48,400 nt of DNA. It comes from Fiminaster sp050874705 (GTDB lineage Bacteria > Bacillota_I > Bacilli_A > RFN20 > CAG-826). The DNA lies in contig JBNMLE010000004.1 of assembly GCA_050874705.1 (NCBI GenBank), forward strand, positions 1 to 48,400, in the 5' to 3' direction. Below are positions 24,011 through 33,075 of this stretch, piece by piece. A program made the position numbers and the translations under genes. The notes under the pieces were generated by a model. The model ran no database searches. It was not told the origin of the DNA and saw only the letters and a program-made list of their open reading frames with translations. Within the stretch, counting starts at the first letter, position 1. Each line of letters opens with the position of its first letter.

Positions 24011-24913
24011 TTACTCGCCAGTATCAAAAATACGAGCCATATAATCTGGATGATCAACGAAAGGATTTCTATTTCCTTGAATTTTTTCAACGTTGTCGTT
24101 GCGGAGTTTTTCAGTTTCATCAACTGGATCAAGTTCATTCCATTTGACCATTAATGCTTTAATTTCTGATTCACTATATCCGGAATTAAAAACATCAGTT
24201 AATTTTAATGAACCGGTATATTTGTTTGTAACACCAACTTTGCTATAGTGAACATAAATATACATTAATATACGAGCAATATCACCTTTATATTCATCAG
24301 CAGGTTCAATTTTTGTGCCGTAGTCTCCATCGACATTACTTTTGATTGTATATGGACCACCATCACCGTGTTCATAATATGTTTCGTTTTCGCTAAATTC
24401 ATAGAATTTACCATTGCCACGGAATGTGTTAACTGCGCTATCGCAAGGACGAATATGATATAAGTCACTTCCTCCACCTGCATAGCCGCTTCCATCAACA
24501 TAATTGATGCCATCGCTTTTATTATGTGTCCACATACCATTTGAGTTAGCGCATGCCCAAACGTGTTCGCGACTAAATGATTGTCCTTTGCTAACTACTT
24601 TTCCTGTATAGAATAAAACATTTTTTGTTGTGTCTTCTCCATATGTATCAGTGCTCTTTACATCACCATGGTCACTAAGATAATAATTGACTCTATTATA
24701 TGTGATGTAATTTGTATGATCGGCAATCATTTTGTTATGAACTGCAAGAAACATTCTATTTCCGTGCGCGGACGCTGTTAAACCATACTCATCAGTTGTT
24801 CCGTCAGCGCTGCTACTTGTAGTATTACCACGATCACAACCAGTGAGAGTTAAAACCATTGCTAAACCGCTTAGTAATAAGCCGAATGATTTTGTGATAT
24901 TGATATTTTTCAT
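24011..24913 (-). CDS. Endonuclease I family lipoprotein
   Basis: The 300-aa protein has a lipoprotein signal (LTLTGC, Cys26), a low-complexity linker, then an EndA-type nuclease domain: SFSREHVWACANSNG (His117), GSDLYHIRPCDSAVNTFRGN (H153, N162, R165) and YGDIARILMYIYVHY in modified form (KGDIARILMYIYVHYSK). It should cut DNA at the outer face of the membrane for nutrient use or DNA turnover. AGAGGTG precedes the start. Single gene with a regulatory gap of about 50 bp upstream. Confidence 0.9.
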   Translation of the reverse strand: MKNINITKSFGLLLSGLAMVLTLTGCDRGNTTSSSADGTTDEYGLTASAHGNRMFLAVHNKMIADHTNYITYNRVNYYLSDHGDVKSTDTYGEDTTKNVLFYTGKVVSKGQSFSREHVWACANSNGMWTHNKSDGINYVDGSGYAGGGSDLYHIRPCDSAVNTFRGNGKFYEFSENETYYEHGDGGPYTIKSNVDGDYGTKIEPADEYKGDIARILMYIYVHYSKVGVTNKYTGSLKLTDVFNSGYSESEIKALMVKWNELDPVDETEKLRNDNVEKIQGNRNPFVDHPDYMARIFDTGE

Positions 24914-24967
24914 TTTTTCACCTCTTTAATAAATTAAGAATATCATATTTATTCATATTTTTGAATA

Positions 24968-25477
24968 TTAAACGCTTTTACGCTTATTCATAGCTATATA
25001 AATAATTAAATATGCATTTATAATTAAACCCACAATAACGGAACCAATGCTTAAGAAAAATTGCCATGTAAATATAGGATTATCAACGCGGCTTGCATTC
25101 GCTGATTGATAAATAGGCCAACTTAAAAATAATGAAGAAACAACAAGTGAAATACAAAATATCGAAACTCCTAAAAGAAAATACATCATCGGAGAATTTT
25201 TCTTTTTAGAAAATATGAACCACAAAAGAAAAGTCAATAAACAAATAAAACAAATAGGTCCACAAATCTGAGCAATAAAAAGAAATAGATTTCCATTTAT
25301 TTTTACATCGCTTTGACCAGGAAAACCATATCCTAATTGATACCCATATACTAAATGATTAATAGAGTTTGTATTTTTGTTCACATCATAAAAATAAGGC
25401 GCAAATAAGAATAAACAATATGTTCCAATTGAGGCCAAGATGAGGCTAGATAAGATTATAACTACTCTTTTTCGCAT
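24968..25477 (-). CDS. Four-helix membrane protein, unknown
   Basis: The 169-aa protein has about four transmembrane helices and a basic tail (NKRKSV). Its start overlaps the end of galT by 16 bp, so it is co-translated with it. No family is recognised, and there is no evidence that it takes part in galactose use beyond position. Confidence 0.7.
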   Translation of the reverse strand: MRKRVVIILSSLILASIGTYCLFLFAPYFYDVNKNTNSINHLVYGYQLGYGFPGQSDVKINGNLFLFIAQICGPICFICLLTFLLWFIFSKKKNSPMMYFLLGVSIFCISLVVSSLFLSWPIYQSANASRVDNPIFTWQFFLSIGSVIVGLIINAYLIIYIAMNKRKSV

Positions 25478-26946
25478 TTTATTAATCCCAATTTATTTAT
25501 AAATGCACTAAATGCATTTTGTCCTTTTAAGTCATCTTTAAATACACTTGTATTTCTTAAAATATTTTCGCAATATTTACCTGTTACTTCGTTTAAGACT
25601 TCATCCAAATTTGATCCGTTATAAAGCTCTTTAACTAAATTAATGAAATCTTTAAAATCTAACATATCAGGATATTTTGTAATATATTCATCAAATGAAT
25701 AATCATTATTGATGATATCTTTGATTTGTTCAAATTGACGTTTCAAGCGCGCTGGAAGAATAAATCTTCCACCTTCTTCAATAAGCCCAATACCTTCTTT
25801 TTTAATGATGTGATATTCCTTATGAGCGTGAAATACTCCATCAGGATATTGTTCATTTACGATATTATTTCTAAGGATGATAAATAAGCGATATTCTTCA
25901 TCAATATATTGTAGAAGCAATGTAACAGAATTATGTTGTTCTTTATCTTTACAAATTAAACCAACGCTTTCATCGCTATAATTCTCATAAAATCTAATTA
26001 TTTTTCTTGATGCGTTAAAAACATTTTCATAATTTTTTCCTACGACCACCAATGTGGAAGCAAACCAATCAAGTTTATAAACATCAACATTATCATTATT
26101 TTCAAATTTATATTTTTCTAAATAGTTTCTTTTCATGATAGGAAAAATATGTTTTCCACCTTGAAAATGTTCATGAGATAAAATCGAGCCACCACTAATA
26201 GGAAGATCGCTATTTGAACCGATAACATAATGTGGAAATTGTTTAATGAATAAAAACAATGATTTAATGTTTTCGTCACTTAATTTCATTGGAGTATGCT
26301 CATCTTTAACTAAAATGAAATGTTCATCGAAATATCCATAAGGCGAATATTGGAAAAACCATTTCGAGCCATCAAGATCAAAATTAATTGTTCTTAGATT
26401 TCCACGAGGTAAGAATTTTCCTTCACCTTTAAATCCAACATTATCTTTACAAATTGCACATTTTGGATATGTAACATTTACATCTAAAAGAGCTTTCTTT
26501 ATATCAGCGTTATTTTTTTCAGGTTTAGATAAATTAATTGATAATTCAATGCCATTAGAAGCAACACTGTTGATATTTCTATCAATTTTTGATTTTTGAA
26601 CATAATAATTCTTGATACACAAATCATAAAAATATGATGTTGCATCACTAGGCAATTTATTCTTTAATGAATAAAACTTTTCATTGATTGTGCTTGGAAG
26701 AGGAGATGATTCGCCAAAAATGCGTACCGCTAATTTTTCGCTAACCCCTTCATTTATTAATTCATCGAACAAAACATCTGGTTTATCTAATGACAATATA
26801 TAATTTTTATCAATTTCACCTTCGTAAGGTTCGTTTTGATTTAAAAGGTCCAAAAGTATATTTCTTTTATAAATAATATCTTCTTTATTTAGATAAAGAT
26901 TTTTTTGAGCGTATATCAATAATTCTTCAATAATTTTATTGATCAT
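25462..26946 (-). CDS. galT: Galactose-1-phosphate uridylyltransferase, type 2
   Basis: The 494-aa protein exchanges UMP between UDP-glucose and galactose-1-phosphate in the Leloir pathway. It is of the Firmicute type 2 class (GalT2), longer than the E. coli type. The nucleophile motif is GGSILSHEHFQGGKH (His-x-His). KDEHTPMKLSDENI, CAICKDN and GVFHAHKEYHIIKKEGIGLIE fit the class. Start is the ATG at 26946; a TTG three codons earlier is less likely. galE and galK are not in the window. Confidence 0.93.
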   Translation of the reverse strand: MINKIIEELLIYAQKNLYLNKEDIIYKRNILLDLLNQNEPYEGEIDKNYILSLDKPDVLFDELINEGVSEKLAVRIFGESSPLPSTINEKFYSLKNKLPSDATSYFYDLCIKNYYVQKSKIDRNINSVASNGIELSINLSKPEKNNADIKKALLDVNVTYPKCAICKDNVGFKGEGKFLPRGNLRTINFDLDGSKWFFQYSPYGYFDEHFILVKDEHTPMKLSDENIKSLFLFIKQFPHYVIGSNSDLPISGGSILSHEHFQGGKHIFPIMKRNYLEKYKFENNDNVDVYKLDWFASTLVVVGKNYENVFNASRKIIRFYENYSDESVGLICKDKEQHNSVTLLLQYIDEEYRLFIILRNNIVNEQYPDGVFHAHKEYHIIKKEGIGLIEEGGRFILPARLKRQFEQIKDIINNDYSFDEYITKYPDMLDFKDFINLVKELYNGSNLDEVLNEVTGKYCENILRNTSVFKDDLKGQNAFSAFINKLGLIKCEKE

Positions 26947-27035
26947 AGTTAACAAATAATATTAAAGCATATTTTTATCTTTTGATAAACTATTAGATAA
27001 TGATAAAATGAAATCGTTATAAGAAAGAGACAGCT

Positions 27036-27920
27036 ATGAAAAAGAATTTAAAAATGATATTCCTAATGACAATGGTTATTCCATTAACATCATGCGAAAA
27101 CCAATGGGCATGGTGGGAAGAAACAAATATATCAATTGATAAATATATCGCTTTAAGTGACGCTAAAATAGCGCTTGATAAATCATCAAAAAATTATGTT
27201 CTTCCAAATTCAACATCCACTAAATATTCAAAGAAAACATATTATAAAGAATACCTTGGAAAATTCTCCACTGAAACTGACTCAGATATAAATGAATCCA
27301 CTAGTATCGTTACTATTAAATATGAAAACAATTATATTGTTGAAAATGTAGTCACAGATTCAGAGCAAAGCTTTTTGAATGCTAAGTCGGTTAGAAGTTA
27401 TACAAAAGATACATATACTCATTTTGATGATTCAAAAAATATTGTCTCTGATTCTTTTACCGATTACGGATATGGTGAAAAAATTTACGACACAAAAACA
27501 ATAGATTATTCTACTGATGAAAAATTTGAACAAAACACTTCTTTAGGATCATCATTAAGTTCAACATCCATTGATTGGAATAAAGCCACTTATGGTTATA
27601 GCAAGAAAAATGAAGTTATTATCGAAACAATGGAGATGCAAAGCGGAGCAATTTACACTGTTAAATTCAATGGCGAAGAACTGAAGTTTATTACTAATAC
27701 ATATAAATTATATCGTTTAAAACCAATTGAAAAAGATGGCGAAACAGAATATATGCTCGATTATTCTTACGAAAAAATTGAAAAGCTTATTGGAAGTAGC
27801 ATTTTTAAAGAACCTCTAGATGAACCATTTCTTTTAGAAAAAGAAGAAACTACAAAAACATATAGCATAACTAAAAACGGCACCTTTGATGAGACAAAGA
27901 TGCCAGAAATTCCACAATAA
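27036..27920 (+). CDS. Lipoprotein, paralogue of the convergent 27930 gene
   Basis: The 294-aa protein has signal MKKNLKMIFLMTMVIPLTSC. The mature part is hydrophilic and beta-rich, with many Ser/Thr/Tyr. The end (NGTFDETKMPEIPQ) parallels the end of the convergent lipoprotein (NGAYDKNIIPPVSE), and both have a Y-rich stretch before it. Promoter TTGATA, 16 bp, TAAAAT lies just upstream. Function unknown. Confidence 0.8.
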   Translation: MKKNLKMIFLMTMVIPLTSCENQWAWWEETNISIDKYIALSDAKIALDKSSKNYVLPNSTSTKYSKKTYYKEYLGKFSTETDSDINESTSIVTIKYENNYIVENVVTDSEQSFLNAKSVRSYTKDTYTHFDDSKNIVSDSFTDYGYGEKIYDTKTIDYSTDEKFEQNTSLGSSLSSTSIDWNKATYGYSKKNEVIIETMEMQSGAIYTVKFNGEELKFITNTYKLYRLKPIEKDGETEYMLDYSYEKIEKLIGSSIFKEPLDEPFLLEKEETTKTYSITKNGTFDETKMPEIPQ

Positions 27921-27929
27921 TAATAGAAT

Positions 27930-28754
27930 TTATTCGCTTACTGGAGGAATAATATTTTTATCATATGCACCATTATCTTGGTAATAATATGATGTTATAA
28001 TTTTTTCTTGTTCTAAAACTTTTTCTTCATTAGAAATTTCTTTATAGAATTCCTTTTTGTTAATTTTATTATCTTTAATATAGTAATCGACATAAATAGT
28101 CACATTATTTTCTTCGTTAATGGCCGTTTTATTAATAAGTCGCACAAATAAAACGTCATCAATATAACCCGCAACTTTATAGTCTTCAATATTGTTACTA
28201 AATGATGCAGGATCAACAATTAAGAAGTTCTCATCGTAATTTTTCAAAGTATATGATGAAGATGTTTCAATTACTTTTTTGCTATTTTCGTTATTAACAA
28301 ATTCTTTTTTCAAAATAATATTTTCAAAATCATCATCCATATAGACATATTGATTAACATTTTTTCCATTATTTTCATCATAATAATTGAAATATTGATA
28401 ATCATTTGTCGTTTTAGCGTCAATTGATTTAGTTAATACCGAATTTGTAAATAATTTTGTGTCAATGTTTAATGAAAAAACATCATTCTTTTCTTCGTTA
28501 TTTATTACATGAACATATGAAGAATAAGATCTTTTAATGTTATAAATTGTATTGTCTTTGATGTTATTTAAAATTTCTTCTAATTTTTTAGAATAAATAC
28601 CGCCTGTGATAGAAGATACAACATCTTCACTAGTAATTGTTGTGTCAATACCATTATCATTAGGAGATGTAACATTCGTGCGAATAACACCATCATCACC
28701 ACATCCAGATAATAATATTGAACTTAATAATATTAATAAAAATCTATTTTTCAT
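27930..28754 (-). CDS. Lipoprotein, unknown
   Basis: The 274-aa protein has signal MKNRFLLILLSSILLSGC. The ATG at 28754 follows GAAGG at 8 bp; the ATG at 28775 upstream lies inside the preceding gene without that support. The mature part resembles the convergent neighbour in length, composition and C-terminal motif. It overlaps the Nudix-like gene by 11 bp and is co-transcribed with it. Its stop lies 9 bp from the stop of the plus-strand gene. Confidence 0.8.
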   Translation of the reverse strand: MKNRFLLILLSSILLSGCGDDGVIRTNVTSPNDNGIDTTITSEDVVSSITGGIYSKKLEEILNNIKDNTIYNIKRSYSSYVHVINNEEKNDVFSLNIDTKLFTNSVLTKSIDAKTTNDYQYFNYYDENNGKNVNQYVYMDDDFENIILKKEFVNNENSKKVIETSSSYTLKNYDENFLIVDPASFSNNIEDYKVAGYIDDVLFVRLINKTAINEENNVTIYVDYYIKDNKINKKEFYKEISNEEKVLEQEKIITSYYYQDNGAYDKNIIPPVSE

Positions 28755-29397
28755 CTTTTTCGCCTTCAAGAACAATTTTTGATCTTTTTAAAACATATTG
28801 AAATGCTTCAGTAATTTCTTTTAAAGTAGCGTTTGTTTCTAGCAATTGTTTAAAATCATTTATATCTTGCTTTGCAACTTTGTCTTGATTCTTTAATAAA
28901 GTATTATACAAAGTCATAATTGTTTTAATATCATTTTCTGGTCTTTTCGGAGTATTAAAATCTCCTTGATATACCTTAAGAAAATAAGAAATTCTTTCTA
29001 ACAATAATTTATCCGCTTTATCAATTATGATATTTCCTGGTTCTTTTGGATCAACAAGTGAAAATGATACAGCGTTATTATTAATTGAGACTGCTTTATC
29101 GATTGTGCATTTATATAAATAAAGGCACATCTTTTGTTCATTTTCTATTGTGACAGTATCACCAATAAAACGACCTATTTTTGCATCTAAACCGTATTTT
29201 GCTTTTAATTGAGCGATTAAATATGATGTAGATTCGTATTTATCATTTACTTTGCATCCTGGAAAGAAATATCCATATTTATAATATTCATTTTCATCTA
29301 CACATCTAAACATTAGACACTTATTTCCAATAAGTATCATTGCACCAAGATAATCTTTTGATTTTTCTAATATAATTTTTTCTTTTGTTGAACTCAT
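28744..29397 (-). CDS. Degenerate Nudix-like protein
   Basis: In the 217-aa protein, residues 15-110 resemble a Nudix fold: AMILIGNKCLMFRC, YGYFFPGCKVNDKYES and QLKAKYGLDAKIGRFIGD. The Nudix box residues REUxEE are missing (the matching helix reads AQLKAKYG), so hydrolysis is unlikely. The C-terminal half is helical. It may be a ligand-binding or regulatory relative. The gene is coupled to the lipoprotein downstream. Confidence 0.55.
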   Translation of the reverse strand: MSSTKEKIILEKSKDYLGAMILIGNKCLMFRCVDENEYYKYGYFFPGCKVNDKYESTSYLIAQLKAKYGLDAKIGRFIGDTVTIENEQKMCLYLYKCTIDKAVSINNNAVSFSLVDPKEPGNIIIDKADKLLLERISYFLKVYQGDFNTPKRPENDIKTIMTLYNTLLKNQDKVAKQDINDFKQLLETNATLKEITEAFQYVLKRSKIVLEGEKDEK

Positions 29398-29460
29398 AAT
29401 AAATTAAATATAACATATTTATTGATAATAACCATTAAAAAAGAATAAAAAGGACGTATT

Positions 29461-31101
29461 ATGGACAGAATACCTGATTCAAAAAATGCAGATATTGCAA
29501 AAAAGCCTAAAAAGAAAAAACATATAGGCTTATTTATTGCACTTGGAATAATAGTTGTTTTAATTGCCGCTCCAATAGGAACAGTTTACGGATGTTTTTA
29601 TGATGGAACAAGAAACGAAATAACAAAAGATGAAAACTTTAATATTGAAAATGTAATGGGCGATCTAGCTGTTGATTCATTAGATAGTACTAATGAAACA
29701 GGCAAAATATCATTTGCTATCACTAAAGATATCATCAATCAAATGCTTATAAAAGCCACTGATGAAATATATAAAACTGCTCCAGCATTAGAAGAATATT
29801 TTACATCTCTTTCATTAGAAACTTACGATAATAAGTGGGTTTTTGTTGGGGATTTGAATGCTAAAAACATATTTAAGACAAGAGTTAAAATCTTCACATC
29901 ATTTGAAAGAGATGAGGAAAACAAAAGATTTATTTTTGAAATTAACGATATCAAACTAGGACGCATTAATGGTTTATATAATGTTGTTAACGATTTAGCG
30001 GCTAAACTAGGTTTAAATATCAATGATTATATTGGAACTATGGTTGGTTCGTTTGGACTTTCTTTCCAATATGATAGTGAAACTAAGCAAATATATTATA
30101 GTGATGAAGATGCACGTAAAGATATTCTTCATTATTTAGGTGAAAATAGTTCGCTTTATACAGCCTTATTTACTCAATATTTTGATGATGAAGCTTTTAC
30201 AATTAGCTTTGATAATAATGGAATTGAAGGCGGAATCGATTTATCAAATTATACAAATAACGAAAAATTCTTAACTCCTGAAAAATCCGCCAACTTAAAT
30301 ATAAGCGGAATGCGTGATATTGCCGAAAAAATGTTTAATGATGGCGTTATTGAATATACTGACGCGAATGTTATTGATACATATGCTCTTCTTGTGAGTG
30401 GATATAATTCCACTACCTCCGCATATAGAGATTTAATTAAAGATGTTGATTTGACAAAATATGGAATTGCTGATGCAACAACATTTGAAGGTATCACTCC
30501 AAAAGCTAGCGATAAAGATTACATTAAAAATAAAGTAAATAGTCAAGTTAGCCTTGAAGGAATTGCAACTGGATATATTGGTGAAATTAATGAAGATGAT
30601 ATCTATCAAGCCCTTCTTGACACAAATGTTATAGGCAATAGCTATTTATTAAATAGAAAAGTTGAAGAAAATAATTATAAAATTAATTATTATGCTTTAA
30701 ATGATTTCTACGCAAATGTTGTTGATAATCATATTTATCTAGTTATCGGTATCACAGTTAATGGATATCAAACAAATGTCGAAATCGATGCTAAATATTT
30801 ATCATGTGATCCTGATAACTACACTATTACATTTGATATTAATGACATTTATTATGGTGAAAATGTTGTTTCAGGTGATTTTAAGTCTCAAATATTTACG
30901 CTTCTTGCAAATGGAACAAAAAATAATGAATCTGTAAGAATTGATAAAGAGCAAACACAAATGATTATCGATATCTCTTCTTCTTTAGAAGAAACAGATA
31001 AAGCCGCAATTAATCTTTATGGGAAAATGGGTGTTGAAATTACAGGTTCCACATTACAAGATAACGGCATTATTAAATTCGTAATAAATAAAAATTCCTA
31101 G
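29461..31101 (+). CDS. Large membrane-anchored extracytoplasmic protein, unknown
   Basis: The 546-aa protein has a lysine-rich cytoplasmic N-terminus (KKPKKKKH), one membrane helix (residues 22-44) and about 500 residues outside. The outside part appears to hold two similar halves with sheet-rich sequence (ITKDIINQMLIKATDE... and later FYANVVDNHIYLVIGITVNGYQTNVEIDA in parts). No enzyme motif is seen. AAAAGGACG precedes the ATG. The 3' end lies in the hairpin that terminates the opposite-strand mini-gene. Confidence 0.75.
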   Translation: MDRIPDSKNADIAKKPKKKKHIGLFIALGIIVVLIAAPIGTVYGCFYDGTRNEITKDENFNIENVMGDLAVDSLDSTNETGKISFAITKDIINQMLIKATDEIYKTAPALEEYFTSLSLETYDNKWVFVGDLNAKNIFKTRVKIFTSFERDEENKRFIFEINDIKLGRINGLYNVVNDLAAKLGLNINDYIGTMVGSFGLSFQYDSETKQIYYSDEDARKDILHYLGENSSLYTALFTQYFDDEAFTISFDNNGIEGGIDLSNYTNNEKFLTPEKSANLNISGMRDIAEKMFNDGVIEYTDANVIDTYALLVSGYNSTTSAYRDLIKDVDLTKYGIADATTFEGITPKASDKDYIKNKVNSQVSLEGIATGYIGEINEDDIYQALLDTNVIGNSYLLNRKVEENNYKINYYALNDFYANVVDNHIYLVIGITVNGYQTNVEIDAKYLSCDPDNYTITFDINDIYYGENVVSGDFKSQIFTLLANGTKNNESVRIDKEQTQMIIDISSSLEETDKAAINLYGKMGVEITGSTLQDNGIIKFVINKNS

Positions 31102-31114
31102 ACGAGCTAGGAAT
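31084..31114 (-). terminator. Terminator of the 21-codon mini-gene
   Basis: AATTCCTAG/CTAGGAATT (31092-31100 with 31106-31114), loop of 5. On the minus strand it is followed by TTTTTATTTATTAC, a strong U-tract. On the plus strand the run is poor (ATATATAAAA). The terminator therefore serves mainly the minus strand, where the only gene is the 66-nt ORF. Confidence 0.8.
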
Positions 31115-31172
31115 TATATATAAAACGCGATCTCTCGCGATAAGTAAGGTTAGTTGAAGACATTTTAGACAT
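31107..31172 (-). CDS. 21-codon small protein gene, unrecognised
   Basis: ATG at 31172, TAG at 31107-31109. The peptide starts MSKMSSTNLTYRERS and ends RFIYNS. AAAGGAAG lies at ideal spacing (7 nt) before the ATG. TTGATA (31220-31225) and TAATCT (31197-31202) at 17-bp spacing form a plausible promoter, and a strong terminator contains the stop codon. This arrangement is unlikely by chance. Sequence is polar and basic with no membrane helix, so it is not a Fst-like toxin. Alternatively the unit is a small regulatory RNA antisense to the end of the 29461 gene. Confidence 0.55.
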   Translation of the reverse strand: MSKMSSTNLTYRERSRFIYNS

Positions 31173-31196
31173 GTTTTCACTTCCTTTCTTGCTTAA

Positions 31197-31225
31197 AGAT
31201 TAATTTAACATGCATTAAATATCAA
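31197..31225 (-). promoter_or_regulatory. Candidate promoter of the mini-gene
   Basis: Minus strand: TTGATA, 17-bp spacer, TAATCT. The spacer holds the inverted arms ATTTAA and TTAAAT around a TGCATG core, a possible operator. The -10 is weak. Confidence 0.4.
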
Positions 31226-31308
31226 TACTTATTTTTGTTTGATTAAAATTTTCTAAAATATGTTATTCTTAGTTTGTGCTTAAAGCACACAATGAGAAGG
31301 GATAAAAA

Positions 31309-33026
31309 ATGAACAAAAAAGCATTACTTTTTCCGTTAGTGGCATTGTTATTATGTTCTTGCAACAATAACGATATAACGGATATTACATCACCTACTAC
31401 TTCTTTAGTAACTACAACAACTGAAGAAGAAATATCTACTCAAACAATCTCATCATCCCGCAAAGAGAATAACGGAACAATCGTTACTATTAAAAAATAT
31501 TATATGCATATGGTAAAAAACCATGTGGATTTTATCTAAATGATGGAACTGATTCGATATATGTATATGGAAGTATCGCTAATAAATTAAGCGAAGGTAA
31601 TGAAATAATCATTAAAGGAACAAAAACAACATATATTCTCGAAAAAGAAAAAGAAAACGCTAATAAATATGGCTATCAAGGCGCAATTCAAATTGCGGAT
31701 CCAACTCTTTTAAAAATTGTTAATCAAACAAAAGAAATCGATAAATCATGGGTTAAAGAATCAACTGTTAAACAAATGCTTGAAACACCATTAACAGACA
31801 ATATTACAAGTACAGTATTTAAAGTTAATGCAGTAATTAAACAGAGCAATGATGGCAATTATACAAATTATTATATCGATGATTTAGATGAAAAAACTGG
31901 CTCATATGTTTATACACAATGTAACGGCGACGATTTTGATTATCTTAAAAAATACAATGGCAAAATTTGTACAGTATATTTATCGATAATTAATGCTGCT
32001 TCTAGAGATACAGGTATTATATATCGTTTCATTCCATTAGAAATAATCGATGAAAACTTTGTTTTTGACGCTAATAATAAAGCAGCAAGTTTTGTATTAG
32101 ATTATTTTATTAAAGATCAATTTAAAGAATCATATACTTCTTCACCTGATTTAGAATTAATAACATCTGTTTCTTCTTCCTTGTTAGGATTTGAAAATGT
32201 AACTATTTCATATTCTTCATCAAATACAAATGTTGCAATCTTTGAAGAAAAAGACAATAAAACATATTTCAAATTAAATGAAGATGGAAAAGCAACGATA
32301 AATATAACCGCTAAATATTTAGAAAATGAAGCAACAGCTTCCATTGATGTAGAAAAAATAAAAGAAGTTGTTTATGACACTATTTCAATAAAAGATGTGA
32401 TAAATGGAGAGGATGGAAGTAAATTTATTACTAAAGGCATTGTCTCTGCTTCTTTAAGCGGAAGCAAACAATCGAGTTTTTATTTATTTGATGATACAAG
32501 AAGTATTGTTGTTACATTAAATGAAGGGGCCGCAAAAGGACTTGTAAACATTGGAGATGAAGTCATTGTTCAAGGAACAAAGCAACATTTCATGAGTAAT
32601 GATACTTATAAAGGAACTTATCCTGGTCAAATTCAATTAGAAAACGCAATACTTTTAAGTAACAAATATGGAAATAACAAAATTCCTACTTCATCAATTA
32701 AAGAAACTACTTTTGATGAGTTATTTACAGTTTGTAACGATGGCAAAGTTGATCACTCCCAAGAAGTTTATAAATTAAAAGCAAAAATTTTGAAGACTTC
32801 GTCTATGTATCCTACATATTATATGTATGAAAATGATGAAAATACAAAAATTCAATTTTATAGTTCAAATGTTAGTCAATATGAAGATTATTTTGACAAA
32901 TATCTAAATCAAGAATTAACTTACGTTGTAGCGCCTGTAAACTGGAATAAAAGTTTTTATAAATTAAATTTAATTTATATTGTTCTAGATTCAGGAGAAA
33001 TAATAAATTATAAAAATAGTTTATAA
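31309..33026 (+). pseudogene. Lipoprotein with OB/Ig-like domains, split by a one-base frameshift
   Basis: The first frame (31309-31539) gives signal MNKKALLFPLVALLLCSC, a Thr/Ser linker and KENNGTIVTIKK, then runs out of frame. The frame 31494-33026 continues without a break as YAYGKKPCGFYLNDGTDSIY, an OB-like domain, then a second OB-like segment, an Ig/Big-like domain (ISYSSSNTNVAIF ... GKATINITAKY) and two more OB-like domains. One extra A in the A6 run at 31492-31497 would restore a single ~572-aa lipoprotein. The gene is either inactivated, slippage-variable, or an assembly error. SD GAAGGG and an inverted repeat TGTGCTT-A-AAGCACA (31277-31291) lie upstream. Alone, the second frame could only start internally at 31776. 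Confidence 0.75.
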
Positions 33027-33031
33027 ATCTA

Positions 33032-33064
33032 ACGAAAAAACCAGGCGTGATGCCTGGTTTTAGT
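33032..33064. terminator. Bidirectional terminator between the lipoprotein and adhE
   Basis: A 9-bp stem, AAACCAGGC/GCCTGGTTT (33038-33046 with 33052-33060), 5-nt loop. The minus strand has TTTTTTCG after it (adhE) and the plus strand TTTTAGTTTG (lipoprotein). Confidence 0.9.
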
Positions 33065-33075
33065 TTGTTTTGTTA

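Noticed and set aside
31486..31503. Programmed -1 frameshift
   Set aside because: The run is read as ATT AAA AAA TAT. There is no X-XXY-YYZ heptamer in the correct phase, and no strong stimulatory hairpin is seen. A one-base indel is simpler.
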